Shown here: piece by piece, positions 23,501 through 34,418 of the stretch | Layout of the letters: each line of letters opens with the position of its first letter | Numbering within the stretch: the stretch's first letter is position 1 | DNA from: Cheiracanthium punctorium | Taxonomy: Eukaryota > Arthropoda > Arachnida > Araneae > Cheiracanthiidae | Direction: 5' to 3' | NCBI GenBank assembly: GCA_038373885.1 | Contig: JAWZYV010011900.1 | Location: 124,001 to 188,000, forward strand | DNA length: 64,000 nucleotides | Notes under the pieces: model-generated | Seen by the model: only the letters and a program-made list of their open reading frames with translations | Told to the model about the DNA's origin: nothing | Databases searched by the model: none | Made by a program: the position numbers and the translations under genes

Positions 23501-23953
23501 ACAAATTAAGTTTTAAATGAAGAAATCCTACAAAATATAGCATTTGTTAGTACACTTTATTAATTTTTTTTTAATTGTCTTGATTTAATTAAAAGGAATA
23601 CTTTTTTTTTTTAATTTTTGGAGTTTACCTCTATGAATTCTAAATAAAAATTATATTATGTGTTGTTCACAATTTTTTTTTTTTAAAATATGAGTGTTTC
23701 GATCGTTGCGCAATTTGAATTCGTCAAATAATTTTCTTAAGTACCATTTTCTTTGGGGAAAAAAAAGAACATTTTTAATAAAATAAAACACTTTCAAACA
23801 TTGAATGTCAATTTATAAATTTAGTGAGCATTTACTATTCCTTATAAAGCGTACTTTTAAAAAAATCATGTCCGAATATTCTTAAAGAGCGAAGCTGCCA
23901 CCATTTTGTTTCAACCGTACACATGTGTTTGACATGCTCATCAATGATGTTAA

Positions 23954-24025
23954 CAGGGGCGTAGCCAAGGGGGGAGGTTAGGGGGGGTCATCCCCTCCCC
24001 ATGAAAAATTTCGGCTACGTCACTG
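23954..24025 (+). mobile_element. 72-bp hAT mini-MITE
   Basis: Ends CAGGGGCGTAGCCAAGG and CGGCTACGTCACTG. Both flanks read GATGTTAA (23946-23953, 24026-24033), an exact 8-bp duplication. The interior is almost only poly-G/C. Confidence 0.92.
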
Positions 24026-24033
24026 GATGTTAA

Positions 24034-25356
24034 TGATTATTTCAACTAAATACACTCTGATTCGCTAGTAAAAACTGTTGAATTGAAGAAACAAGATTTT
24101 AATTAATGACTTTCTTAAATTTTTAGGACACTGGCAATTCTATGAAATAAATTAAACATTGAAGAAATCGATTTTTCGATCATTACGCTATTTGGACATC
24201 GCGGTTTATATGCATACTATTTACATCAGAGAAAATGCACACCAAACATATGAAAATGCTTTAAAACGTCCAAATATATATTTTAAAGGCTGATAAATGA
24301 GTTGAGACACTTACATATTATTTATTTAAGCTTCCAAATAGCGTTGTTTCGATCGTTATTACTTGACTAACAGAACTGGCAAGAACACATTATATAATTC
24401 TTGCTGTAATTCTTCAATATTTTGCCATATGTAATGCTACTGCCAGCATGCTACTGCCACATGTTGACCGAAATAGTAAATCAATCATCACTTTATTGCG
24501 TTCACTCAATATTTTGCTAATGAAACTCCTAAAAACGTGGTAAAAAAAAATTTTTCTTGGGGTTGCACAGACATCAGTCAACGTAAGAGATGTCCAAAAT
24601 GAATCATTTGTATAGGTAAAATCTTTGATTTAAGGATATTTACAACAAACTTTGTTAATAAATGGTATCAATTCTTATTTCTGAGCAGAAATAAAAATTC
24701 GCTGAAAAAAAAAAATCAGTTATAAGATCTAATGTTTTTTTCTGAGAACTTTCATTAGGATGTGTATTTATGCCCACCTTTTTAGAATCACACCTCCCTA
24801 AAATAGTAAAATAAACATACTGTATAGTTACTCTGATCCTTGACTCACGCTGATTCCGGTTAAACCCATCCAAGATAAAACTTTTACATCTTACTACAAA
24901 AAGATTAAAAAGTTAAGAACAAAAGATCGTGATAACCTTTACCATCGTTTGTGCGATCCGCTTGAAAATTTTCATAATTATGTATAAAAATATAGAAAAT
25001 GATCTGCGCTCCTTTAAAAATCTGAAAATCCTCCCGTTCCCTAATTTTAAAGAGATTTTTCGGTATTTTCAATTCTATTTTATTTCCGAGATTCAAAAAA
25101 GTGAATAATTTGCGTGACAAAATTAGGAGTCGTAATTAACATTGACGTCCCATTGAAGTCACGGTTCCCAGGCTTTGAAGGGAAAATTGCGATTCCAGTT
25201 CGTTTAAAATAGCTTTTCTAGATTTTTTTTTTCACAAATGAAGTGATTTCCTCTGTATGAAGCATCGATATAAGAGGGGCTATTCTCACAAAACGAAATT
25301 GTTCGAATGGCAAAAGTTTCCGCGCTTTTCCCGAAGAGCATGAATTCGATTTGGGT
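24034..25356. other. Non-coding, nothing recognised
   Basis: AT-rich, with short ORFs only and no repeat family seen elsewhere in the window. Confidence 0.45.
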
Positions 25357-25633
25357 ATATATATATATTTGCCAGGAGAGGACAGCTCGCGTCACTGAAT
25401 GTGTCGCTTAGAGCTACATATACGGCCTTCCCGGAATTTCCCGCTACAGTTTGGAACCTCATCAGAAGGTGGCGGACTTCTGAATATTGGCACCCCTCGT
25501 AAACTGCTACCGACCGCCGAGAGGACTTTCGGAACCACGGATTTAACGTGTATGTACACGGTATCGAACCTGCAACCTTCCGGTTACGAGTCCAACGCCT
25601 AAACCACTGGGCTACCACGGCCCGGGGGGGGGG
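25357..25633 (-). mobile_element. tRNA-derived SINE family C, copy 1
   Basis: On the minus strand it starts at the poly-C/GGGCCGTGGTAGCCCAGTGG head, with B box CAGGTTCGATACC and a CTCGTAA loop like a tRNA-Thr(CGT). It runs through a 200-base body and ends in a TATA-type tail. Confidence 0.75.
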
Positions 25634-25951
25634 TATATAAATATATATTTATTTGCCAGGAAACGACAGCTCGCGTCACTGAATGTGTCGCGTAGAGCTG
25701 CATTTACGTCCTTCCCGGAATTTCCCGCTACAATTTGGAACCTCATCAGAAGGTGGGGACTTCTGAATTTTGGCACCCCTGTTGGGAGGAGCTTTGGAGC
25801 CCCCTGGAGGGCTTTCGGAACCACGGATTTAACGTGCACGTACACCGCGTGTACAAGGTGGTCTTTAGTGGTACGCCGGTATCGAACCCGCAACCTTCCG
25901 GTTACGAGTCCAACACCTTAACCGCTGGGCTACCATGGCCCGGGGGGGGGG
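25634..25951 (-). mobile_element. tRNA-derived SINE family C, copy 2 (head-to-tail)
   Basis: Same organisation as 25357-25633, with B box GGGTTCGATACC and about 40 extra internal bases near the head. The TATA tail of this copy abuts the poly-C head of the other. Confidence 0.75.
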
Positions 25952-26028
25952 TATATATATATAATAAAAATTGAATTTGAAGTTATTTATTTTAAGTGAA
26001 CCAAGGTTAAATATATTAAACATATATT

Positions 26029-26203
26029 CAGAGCCTTATTATCGCATGGGCAAATCGAGACTTTGCCCAGGGCCCCCCAATATCAAATTGTTGTTCTGAA
26101 ATATTCTTTTTTATATCAAAATTTTATGAAAATTAAAACAAATTTCATAGATGGAGGCCCCGAAATTCATCATTGCCCGGGCCCCTGTTGGAATCAGGCT
26201 CTG
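26029..26203 (+). mobile_element. hAT MITE, 175 bp (CAGAGCCTTAT family)
   Basis: Ends CAGAGCCTTATTATCGC and GGAATCAGGCTCTG. Flanks CATATATT and CATATATG (7/8). A second copy is at 32821. Confidence 0.85.
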
Positions 26204-26211
26204 CATATATG

Positions 26212-26839
26212 TATTAAATGTTTTTTCTATCGCCCGTTGTAATTACATCCACAACGGGCTTTATCTTCAAGTAAATGATATGTTTAATGGAAAAAAAACG
26301 TAAGTGTTTCCTTCACGCCGTTTTTGACTCATGCAATCAATCATCAAAAACCGCACTCCCCTCTTTCAATATTTTGAGAATGGCTACAATTCTTTTTTGC
26401 GCTCATATCAGGGGCACTCGAGTTCCCGTTATGTAAAAAAAGAGTGCATGAATTCCCCAGCCCACAGGCTCATTGAAACAGTGCATTGTGTAAGGTTCCA
26501 TCTCTGTTACTAAGCCCTAATTAATAATTCTTTTTGAGAGTGCGTTTGTCTCCCTCCTCCTCATTCTAAACCACATTATTATTATCCGAAGTCCTCCGTC
26601 TCGGATACACCGCGGCAAAGATTACGCCCTATCGCGTTTCATCAGAGGGTTTTTTTTTTTTTTTTTTTGTTCCCCTGCATATGTTTAGTCTGTGAGTTTT
26701 ATCGTCAAAACCACCGATTTTTGTGCTATGTCCACCGATGTAGGGCGGACGCGCTCTTTTCAGTTCTTATATAGTTACGATCTTGCAATGCGGAGAGTCT
26801 TGTAAGTTGGCTTCGCTGCAGTGGCGGATCGTGGGTTAT
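26212..26839. other. Non-coding
   Basis: Contains a 20-base T run near 26650 and, at 26819, a lone hAT left end (CAGTGGCGGATCGTGGG) cut short by the next element. Confidence 0.45.
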
Positions 26840-26844
26840 TTAAA

Positions 26845-27359
26845 CCCTTTGAGGCGCAACCCTTTCCTGAGGCTAAAAAAAAGGGCAGCCGTTGCCTTCG
26901 CTCGACTTAACTACCAGCAAGATGGCGGACGATCGAAACGTTCATCGCGTGACACAGATCGAGAGACCCTTTTTTTGACGCAGCTGGCTGTGCGCAGGCA
27001 CAGCCACCTGTCGTCAAAAAAGGGTCTCTCGATCTGTGTCACGCGATGAACGTTTCGATCGTCCGCCATCTTGCTGGTAGTTAAGTCGAGCGAAGGCAAC
27101 GGCTGCCCTTTTTTTTCGGCATTGGGCAATCTATCCGGCTGTTCTCGCATTCTTCCATTTTTCAGCAGATGTCAGTGCTGTTAAAAATAATCGTGACCAT
27201 TTTTTGACGAGAAATGACGTACTAAAAAGTAAAGGGTTCTCGTGGAGCTCTGTCACCCGCAACTATTTTTATAGAAATCAAATGTATTCTTCGTGACTGA
27301 CAACAGTCAAAACGCCAGAGTTTGGTGCTCCCAGAACGGGAACACTGCGCGTTAAAGGG
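26845..27359 (+). mobile_element. piggyBac-like palindromic MITE, 515 bp
   Basis: Left end CCCTTTGAGGCGCAACCC (TTAA then A before it) and right end GCGCGTTAAAGGG followed by TTAA. The left half is a near-perfect 105-bp inverted repeat (26875-26980 with 27012-27116). The right 240 bases match the 62084 element closely. TTAA sites and CCC..GGG ends fit the piggyBac superfamily. Confidence 0.8.
26875..27116. repeat. Near-perfect 105-bp inverted repeat
   Basis: Arms 26875-26980 and 27012-27116 differ only by one T in a homopolymer run. The 31-base centre has its own small hairpin (TGGCTGTG/CACAGCCA). Confidence 0.95.
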
Positions 27360-27363
27360 TTAA

Positions 27364-28413
27364 ATGAAGGTTCACAAAATAAACTTCGAAAATTAAATAT
27401 GCATATACGTACTACGCACCTTACAAGTTAAAATGCATTTGCATTTCCAGCCGCTAAAGGAAAACAATGCACGCAACTGTTAGAAAACAAGTAATCTTGG
27501 GTCCTACATTTCATCACCAAGATAAATAAGTTTTAGCAAAAGTGTTGTCTTGATTTTTTATTCAATTTTTTTTTTCAAAGGATAATATTGAAAATGACAT
27601 TGTTTCAGCACCGAAACACATCTTGTACTCCCATCTTAATTATTGACACTAGTTCGTAAAAAATACTGTAGTGAAAAATCATAAAAATTAAGAAAATAAT
27701 AATAAAAAAAAAATGGATTAACTAACCGAGTATAACAAACCAAGGGAGAATCCGGAAGAGATAACGGCAAAAAAATCGTCCGTGAGCACCCTCAAATTTG
27801 TACGAACGGAGTGATATCAGCAGCATCTTAAATTTCGCTAAAAAGGCTCTAACTAAACATGGATATATTTTTAGCCAATCTTGTGAAAAAAAAAAAGTAC
27901 GCAATCAAATTGGGTAAATATCAGTGCTTATGTTATTTTAATCTATAAAAACGTTGTTTGTTAAGACAAGAAATTAACAAACGAAGTAAACTCACTTCGA
28001 CCCGAAAGGGAAAAAAGCCTACCCGGGTCATGTACTGGATTAAGGTAATTAGTAATTGGTAATCAAGAAAACATTTTCGTCTATGAATGTTACGCTGTTC
28101 GTCAATATCCAGATAATATTTCATGATACGTTTTATGATTTTGGCAACTGATTTTGCAAATCGAATCACTTTTACGAACTTTTCTTTTATTACATACTTA
28201 CGAGCTTTTGATTATAAAAAAATCATAATTAAATTTATTCTGTCTTGCTTATAAATATTATACAATTTTTAAAAAGCGCATTTTATAAAATTTACATTAG
28301 ATATTGCTACGATTTACTGTAGCATGCAGATAACGTCGAATAATACATAACAGGGATGAAAAGGGGGTGGGGATTTTACAAAAGTGTTACAAACTCCAAA
28401 ATGTATAACCAAC
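27364..28413. other. Non-coding, nothing recognised
   Basis: AT-rich, no repeat partner in the window and no exon-like stretch. Confidence 0.45.
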
Positions 28414-29345
28414 CAGGCTCGTGTAATCGTAAATCGTAATCGATTACACGTTTTGCATAATCGTAATCTAGTCATAATCTAGAAATTTGTTTTTACAAGC
28501 AATCTAATGTAACCGTAATCTGAAAACTTAAATCTCTGTGTAATCTAATCAATTTCTAGAAAATTAATTTCCCAAATAATTGTAGTATAGTCGTAATCTA
28601 AGCATCCCGTAATCGCAATCGCTTCAGACGATTACATGATTACATTCACTCACAGTTATAGTTGTTACGTCAAATGAAGATAACAGAAAAAGTTCGTTAA
28701 ACTGTGTTTGAAGTCTGTGTGTGATGTTAAATTTCTCGGGGTGCCTGCTTTTGACAGTCACTGAAAATACTGAAAAAAAAATATAGAACCCCGCTTTAGC
28801 ATGTTCACTCACATTGTTACAAAGACGTGAGGCCAAAAGTTGTCCTTTCTGTGGCCTGCGTTGCTTCCTCTGATCGGTCCTCTCTGGGCCCAGCAAGGCA
28901 TTCCGGGATCTGTGGGAGGTTAAGCAACGCTGGAGGCAGAGAGCAGAAAATCTCAGCTGTTGTATTATTGCAGGGCATTGCTTAAGTAGGTTAAACCTGT
29001 ATTCAAGGATCCCTGTATACTTGCTATTTCACAAAGTTTTAATTATTTTATCTTTCAAACACAAGTTTCTTTTGAGTGTTTTTTGTTAATTAGTTCTGTC
29101 CTCTGCTTAAAAATCGCACAATTAAAAAGAAACGAATGATCACAAAAAAAAAATCGTAATCACAACTTAATCGTAAGAGCACCATGCGTAATCGTAATCG
29201 AAAGATTTTATTGGTTTGATTATTGTAATCGAATCGTATCGACGAAATTAATATTTGAGATTACCGTAACCTAATCGTCGTCGCCATTTGTAAAAGAAAA
29301 GCAATCGTAATCAATTACGTATCCACGTAATCGTTTCGAAGTCTG
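28414..29345 (+). mobile_element. Non-autonomous DNA element with TAATCGTAATC repeats
   Basis: TAATCGTAATC-type units, in both orientations, crowd 28424-28625 and 29150-29340. Putative ends are CAGGCTCGTGTAATCG and GAAGTCTG. TSD not confirmed. The middle (28850-28950) is GC-richer and non-coding. Confidence 0.55.
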
Positions 29346-30390
29346 CAACACAATTATCGTATATTGTTAAATGAAACGCATTTATATTAATCAGTGTCTT
29401 TCAGCCAATCTACATCAAAAGCAGGGAATACATTGAAAATATCTATTATATCAGATAATTCATTTAATCAAAATATACGCATTCAGCAGAAACTAATTAA
29501 ATTTACAATACTTTGTTTGCGTTGCATAATGTGAGAATTGGATAGTTTTTCCTTTCAATTTTAGCAAACAAGGCATTTTTCGCATCTTATGTAACAAGTC
29601 TTACACGGAATGGAACTATAGGCACTTATAATTTTAAAGAAACATTTTTCGCAGCCATAATTTAATATTTCATTTAAATTCAATTCAAACATTGCAAATG
29701 TATGCATACGTATTTTCTTCATTTATGCATTTTTAAGTACTTGATTAATATTATTTTTCTTCACAAATAAACTGCTGAATTTATTACGATGAAAATAAAA
29801 TTCTATCCATTTTATGTAAATTCGTAACTATTAAATTGAATGCTTCAAAGGTATTTTGTTTTGTTTTTGTTTTTTAATTTCATCTTAGCTCGGCAAATGC
29901 ATAATTAAATAAATATATATTTGAAACCTTTTCATTTGCTCATATGTTCAATTACATTACTATTATCATTTCTCACTTTGTATGAATTTGTTCAATTGTC
30001 AATAAAATAAAATAGCTATTTTTTTTTAAAGAAAGCGACATAAGTCTCGTTTCCAGGGAGGGGGGGGGCGAGAAAAACAGTCAAGAGCGAGTGATAATGC
30101 ATGTTTTTGAAAAATCGTGTTATTTATTTTTATTTTTGCTCCCAAGCATAGCTATTTTCGCCGGAAATTTTTATTCCAACTTCTCGGATAATATTATTTG
30201 TAGAAAAGGAGACGCAATGTTCACTGTTAAAGAATGAAAAACGGTATGTATGCTGCACGGAATGTGAGGGGGGGGGGAGCGCCAGAATGTTAAAAAGCTG
30301 GAAGCTTAACGCTGACTTAAATAATAAAGCTCTCTGAATGAACTGAAGATATTCACATAATGATGCTCTCAAGGCTAGATTATTCATTAG
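29346..30390. other. Non-coding, nothing recognised
   Basis: AT-rich, with poly-G runs at about 30059 and 30269. Confidence 0.45.
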
Positions 30391-31157
30391 TACAGGCCCT
30401 GATTATAGCAGGGGCAAGAGGGGCATTTTCCCCAGGCACCCGATCTTGAGGGGACCCTAATTTATTATAGTATGTGAATTTATTTTAAGGTTATTATTTT
30501 TTTTTTTCAATGTGGTAAATGCCTATTTTTTTCCTCTTTCTTTTCAGTTTTGAATTTACAAGTTACAAGCAGTAAAAACTCTTTTTTTTTTCTTTTTTAG
30601 TTCTACCTTTCCATAGAAAAAACATCACAGTAGATTAATGATTTCTACAAAAAGAAATGGTAATTAGGATGGCTGCTAGATGTTAACCCTTAAATGACTT
30701 GTGCTGTCTTTTGAAGACGAACCTAATTTAGTTTCATAAACATAAAGCAAATAAAATTGAAGCTCTAGTTGCAGGGTCTTTAAAATTCATGTGTGCTTAA
30801 TTTTACAGAATTTTATAGAAAAAAATTTCCTTTTCAAAGCTCTGTGTTGCCTGTTTAATAAATGAAAATTATAGAACATTAGGCATTTAAGGGTTAAGTG
30901 ATTACGCAGTAATTTGCCGGACCCACTGAAGTTTTTAAGTGGCTACCCAGCGAGAACGGGACACTCATGAATAGAAATCGGCCGATTATGATTATTAATA
31001 TTATGAAAAAGTCAGGCTTTTAGTTGTATTTTTGTCTTCATTTTTAATAAAGCTATGTTCATAAACATTCTCATATTAGTATATTTCATGTTGTATGCAT
31101 TTAGTCATGACAAAGATTTATATGCGAACGGTTTGTCATAATCGGGCCCTGCATCTG
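30391..31157 (+). mobile_element. Possible hAT-like element hosting a TTAA MITE
   Basis: CAGGCCCTGATTATAG at the left and CATAATCGGGCCCTG at the right are roughly inverted. No convincing TSD. Confidence 0.3.
30687..30893 (+). mobile_element. piggyBac-like MITE, 207 bp
   Basis: Exact terminal repeats CCCTTAAATG and CATTTAAGGG, with TTAA on both sides (30683-30686, 30894-30897). Confidence 0.85.
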
Positions 31158-31359
31158 TGGAAGGCTTTTGGGTTTAGAAAATTTGTGTATGTTGGAAAGA
31201 AGAAAAACAAACACCCAAATAACTTTTTCTTCAATCTGAAACATTTTAAATTGTCCCCACCCCTTCATTACTGAAATTTTTATTAGAGACACGGACGAAA
31301 TTCAGAACGGCGGTATTTCAGAACGGCGGCTTATATTGTTTAGTTAGTCATGAAATCGG

Positions 31360-31565
31360 ACATTATTTCATAAACATAGTATAAAGAATTAGAAAGTGCA
31401 TTAAAAATCTGAAAGTATATTTGTTTTTTTGCACAAACGGCAAAATTTATTGTATTCTATCAAAGAATTACTTCTTAGAATTTTATTGAATTTTATTTAT
31501 CTTTAGATGAAATTTCGGGCTCGGGCGGGCACGGGCTTCAAAAAGTGAGCCCGAACTCATCTCTA
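31360..31565 (+). mobile_element. GGGCTCGGGC hAT element, right-end fragment
   Basis: AGAAAGTGCATTAA, TTTATCTTTAG and ATTTCGGGCTCGGGCGGGC match 11100-11328 in order. It ends GAGCCCGAACTCATCTCTA. The left end is missing. Confidence 0.75.
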
Positions 31566-31822
31566 GTATGTAGCACTTACAGCTAGCTCTAAGTTACGCC
31601 TTTGTAATATAGTTCTATGTAATTTTTCTACTATGTGAATTAAACTTCGGTACACTTGTATATTCCCAATACTGAAAGATTTTTCACTAAAAATCATAGG
31701 CTTATTGTCGAAGGGGCACGTGTCTCTCCACCCCAAAATATTGTCTCAAAATCTTTGGATTTTCAACACTTGAGGGAATTCTAAAGAAACCTCCTTTTCT
31801 GCTCTTAAATTCGATATGTGCC

Positions 31823-31972
31823 CAAGGCCGTACCCGGGGGGGCAGGGGGTCCGCCCCCCCCCGAAATTTAAAATTTTGTTAACAAAACAATACTAATGAA
31901 AACTTTTTGTGAAAAATTGAGCCTTTTCACCTTTTGGATCTCCCCCGAAATTTTTTTCGGGCATGACCCCTG
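31823..31972 (+). mobile_element. hAT MITE, 150 bp
   Basis: Ends CAAGGCCGTACCCGG and TCGGGCATGACCCCTG. Flanks TATGTGCC on both sides (31815-31822, 31973-31980), exact. Confidence 0.9.
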
Positions 31973-32342
31973 TATGTGCCCCCTCCACAAATTTTCAGTA
32001 ATGCTACGCTTATTCTAATGATATAGTATCATCTGAAAAGTGTTTAACCAGCTACACTCACAATTTTCAGAGTAAATAAATACTTAACATTATTGAGTGA
32101 GGTATAAGCCAGGGATAGACACGTCACGAGTAGGGGGGCACTTCGGCCCCTGATTAATTGCTGTATTGTATATTCTGTTTAATTTGTATCACATATTTTT
32201 ATTTTGATCTTTTTGTAAGATTTTTATAAATATGCAGCAGTTTTTGAAAATTTTTATTGCCATTACTTCTTTATGATTGCACGTTTGATAATGAATTTAT
32301 ACTCCCCCCCCCCTCCGGGCCTCAGCTAGGGTTTACGTCATC

Positions 32343-32509
32343 CAGAGACGGCCCGAGGGGCGTGCGGGGCCCCAGGCGAAGCGCAAGAGCGGGGCCTCTT
32401 CTCTATCATGTCTTATGAGATAGCAATAAAATAGCCCAGGAGCGGGGCCTCTATAAGCTCGGGGCCTTAGGCGATCGCCTACATTCGCACTCCCTTTGGG
32501 CCGGCCCTG
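32343..32509 (-). mobile_element. 167-bp GC-rich hAT-like MITE, copy 2
   Basis: Inverse of 19381-19547 and the same length. Flanked by CGTCATC on both sides (32336-32342, 32510-32516). Confidence 0.85.
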
Positions 32510-32820
32510 CGTCATCTGGAGTAGACCTGAATTTTGACTCCCCTTCTTTGGAACCATAACTAATTTTATCGCCCCCCGTCTTCAGTGCGGCGCTCAGGGC
32601 GCGTGCTCCCTTTTAGTTGCAGCCCTACTCATTCGCGCAGATTGGCATGTAACAACATTGGGAATTGGGGGGGGGTGAAAAATATTTCCTATTGCAGAAA
32701 ATATTTCCAAATACGTGATATCTTAAGTTTCTTTTGAGGAGCATCGGGGGTCGTTGAGGCAGGGGGCAATTGCTCCTTCCCTCTAAGCTCCCCCAGGACC
32801 TAGTAAGTTTCTCCTACGGG

Positions 32821-33323
32821 CAGAGCCTTATAGGCAAATCGGGACTTTGCCCTGGGCCCCAATTTCAAATATTGCTCTGAAATATATTTTTTATATCAAA
32901 ATTTTATGAAAAATAAAATAAATTTCATAGATGGGGGTAGCGTTGGCAGGCGTCCGGATAAAGCCGGACATAGTTAGGCTTTTTGATTGCGTGTCCGGCC
33001 AAACTGAACGGTGTCCGGCTTTTGTTAGGGTTTTTACTGGTGACTTTGGCTGATGAGTCATACTGAACTGATTTGGCATTCGATGTTATTTATATTTCAT
33101 TAGAATTTAACAAGATTCATGGTAATAATCAAAAAAGCTTGATTTTACATACAAATTTTTTGTTGTACCTATTAATACTGAGACAAAATCCTCAATATTG
33201 TCAATACTGTCCGGCCTTTTTACCCAAATGTCCGGCCAAACTGCCTGGTCTGTCCGGCTATTTGGTTTGGCGACCTGGCAACCCTAGATGGGGGGGGGAC
33301 CCGTTGGTCATAATCAGGCTGTG
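32821..33323 (+). mobile_element. CAGAGCCTTAT hAT MITE, copy 2, split by a nested element
   Basis: The left part matches 26029 onward (GACTTTGCCC, ATATCAAAATTTTATGAAAA, AAATTTCATAGATGG). It resumes after 33286 with GGACCCGTTGG and ends AATCAGGCTGTG. Flanks CCTACGGG and TCTGCGGG (6/8). Confidence 0.7.
32938..33286 (+). mobile_element. hAT element with TCCGGC repeats, nested
   Basis: Ends TAGCGTTGGCAGG and CCTGGCAACCCTA. Flanks GATGGGGG on both sides (32930-32937, 33287-33294), exact. GTCCGGC-type units recur eight or so times. Confidence 0.88.
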
Positions 33324-33331
33324 TCTGCGGG

Positions 33332-34144
33332 TCTGCCCTCCCTCACCCCCCAACACTGGAAAATTTTATTAAACTTGGAAAAATTAGATACCTAGGCGGC
33401 AAACTTGGTAAAAAGAATTTTACAGAAAACTACTATCACTTTTCTATTTCTGGTACACTTGGCAAAATTACATAAACCCATTTGGCAGAAGTAGGAAGCT
33501 GGTAATATAGTAGATAAAAAAATAAATAAGTTGGTAAAAACAAAAATCGATATTTGACTTTTCAGTGTATCGACATTTCCCCCTTCTAAAAGAGTCTTAG
33601 CATTGGCCCTTCCCCCCCCCTTCCCATTTTGCAAAATAAATTTAACAAGCAAACTTCTTTTTATTTCTTGTTTATGTTAATAGTTGTGACTTTTAATTTT
33701 AGCTATCATTAATTAGAGAGCACTCTTTTCAAAATGCTATTTGTAATTAAATTCTTCTTTTCATGAAGATGCCGGATCGAAAAGAAAAGAAGAAAAAAAA
33801 AGTATGAAACGAGAGATGAAATAGTTGCTAGAGAGAGAGAGAGACAGAGAGACAGCCTTTTAAAAAAAAACCTGCTTGTTTATTTTCCGATATTCCCTTC
33901 CTTCCCTCTACTTCACAATAGCTCCGCCCAGCGCTTTCCGCCGCGGCGCGCTCGTCATTCTTCAACTCCCAACCATCGTTCGAAAGTCGAAAGAAAGCGC
34001 AAGCGCTGCTGCAGCGAAGTTGGGGGACTTGACTACTAACTACAAACATGGATGCTCTGCGAAATTAGTCTCCTTTTTTCTTTCATAAATTTAATTCATC
34101 GTGTCCCCTCCATTCCGATTGTAACCACGGGCAGTTCCTATACT
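33332..34144. other. Upstream region of candidate promoter
   Basis: AT-rich to about 33830, then (GA)n at 33830-33845. From about 33900 it is GC- and CpG-rich (GCCGCGGCGCGCTCG at 33950). No coding region is supported on either strand. Confidence 0.45.
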
Positions 34145-34151
34145 TATAAAA
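34145..34151 (+). promoter_or_regulatory. TATA box of candidate receptor promoter
   Basis: TATAAAA lies in a locally GC- and CpG-rich stretch (about 33900-34400) that stands out from its AT-rich surroundings. An ACAGTCG initiator-like site lies about 30 bases downstream near 34180. Assignment to the receptor gene rests on strand, position and the downstream donor only. Confidence 0.35.
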
Positions 34152-34179
34152 CTTGTGGAATAATCCGACGACACCTAGA

Positions 34180-34418
34180 CAGTCGTCGCGATATATGAAT
34201 TGCGCCAGCTCGAAAAGTGTGTTGTGTGTTTTCATGGAATAATCGCTGGGGCCTTTTTGTTAATGATCGTGGTGCTACTGGTGCTGTGTGTGTGTAGACA
34301 TTTTTCTGTAATTACACGGAGCCGTTTTGGATACATTACTCACTCACACGGATTATCGCTTCTAACTTGATCATTAAAATTCTGGGTTTACGTCGTCGGA
34401 AGGCATTGGGAAAATCTG
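34180..34418 (+). other. Candidate non-coding first exon of the receptor gene
   Basis: The segment runs from the likely start site to a donor TCTG|GTAAAA at 34418/34419. It contains several ATGs. The longest short ORF is 34263-34370 (35 codons), opening MIVVLLVLCVC, and another is 34195-34242; neither reaches the donor. If spliced to 54319 it leaves an intron of about 19.9 kb. It could instead belong to an unrelated transcript. Confidence 0.3.

Noticed and set aside
23200..23502. Overlapping ORFs of about 100 codons on both strands
   Set aside because: They end in a CGATGCAG-family MITE fragment; there are no splice signals and no family match.
25286..25893. Minus-strand ORFs of 93-110 codons
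   Set aside because: They coincide with the two family C SINE copies; parallel frames in both copies reflect repeat homology, not a protein.
32333..32557. A 74-codon GC-rich ORF
   Set aside because: It is the 167-bp MITE and its flanks; the inverted copy at 19381 gives a similar spurious ORF.
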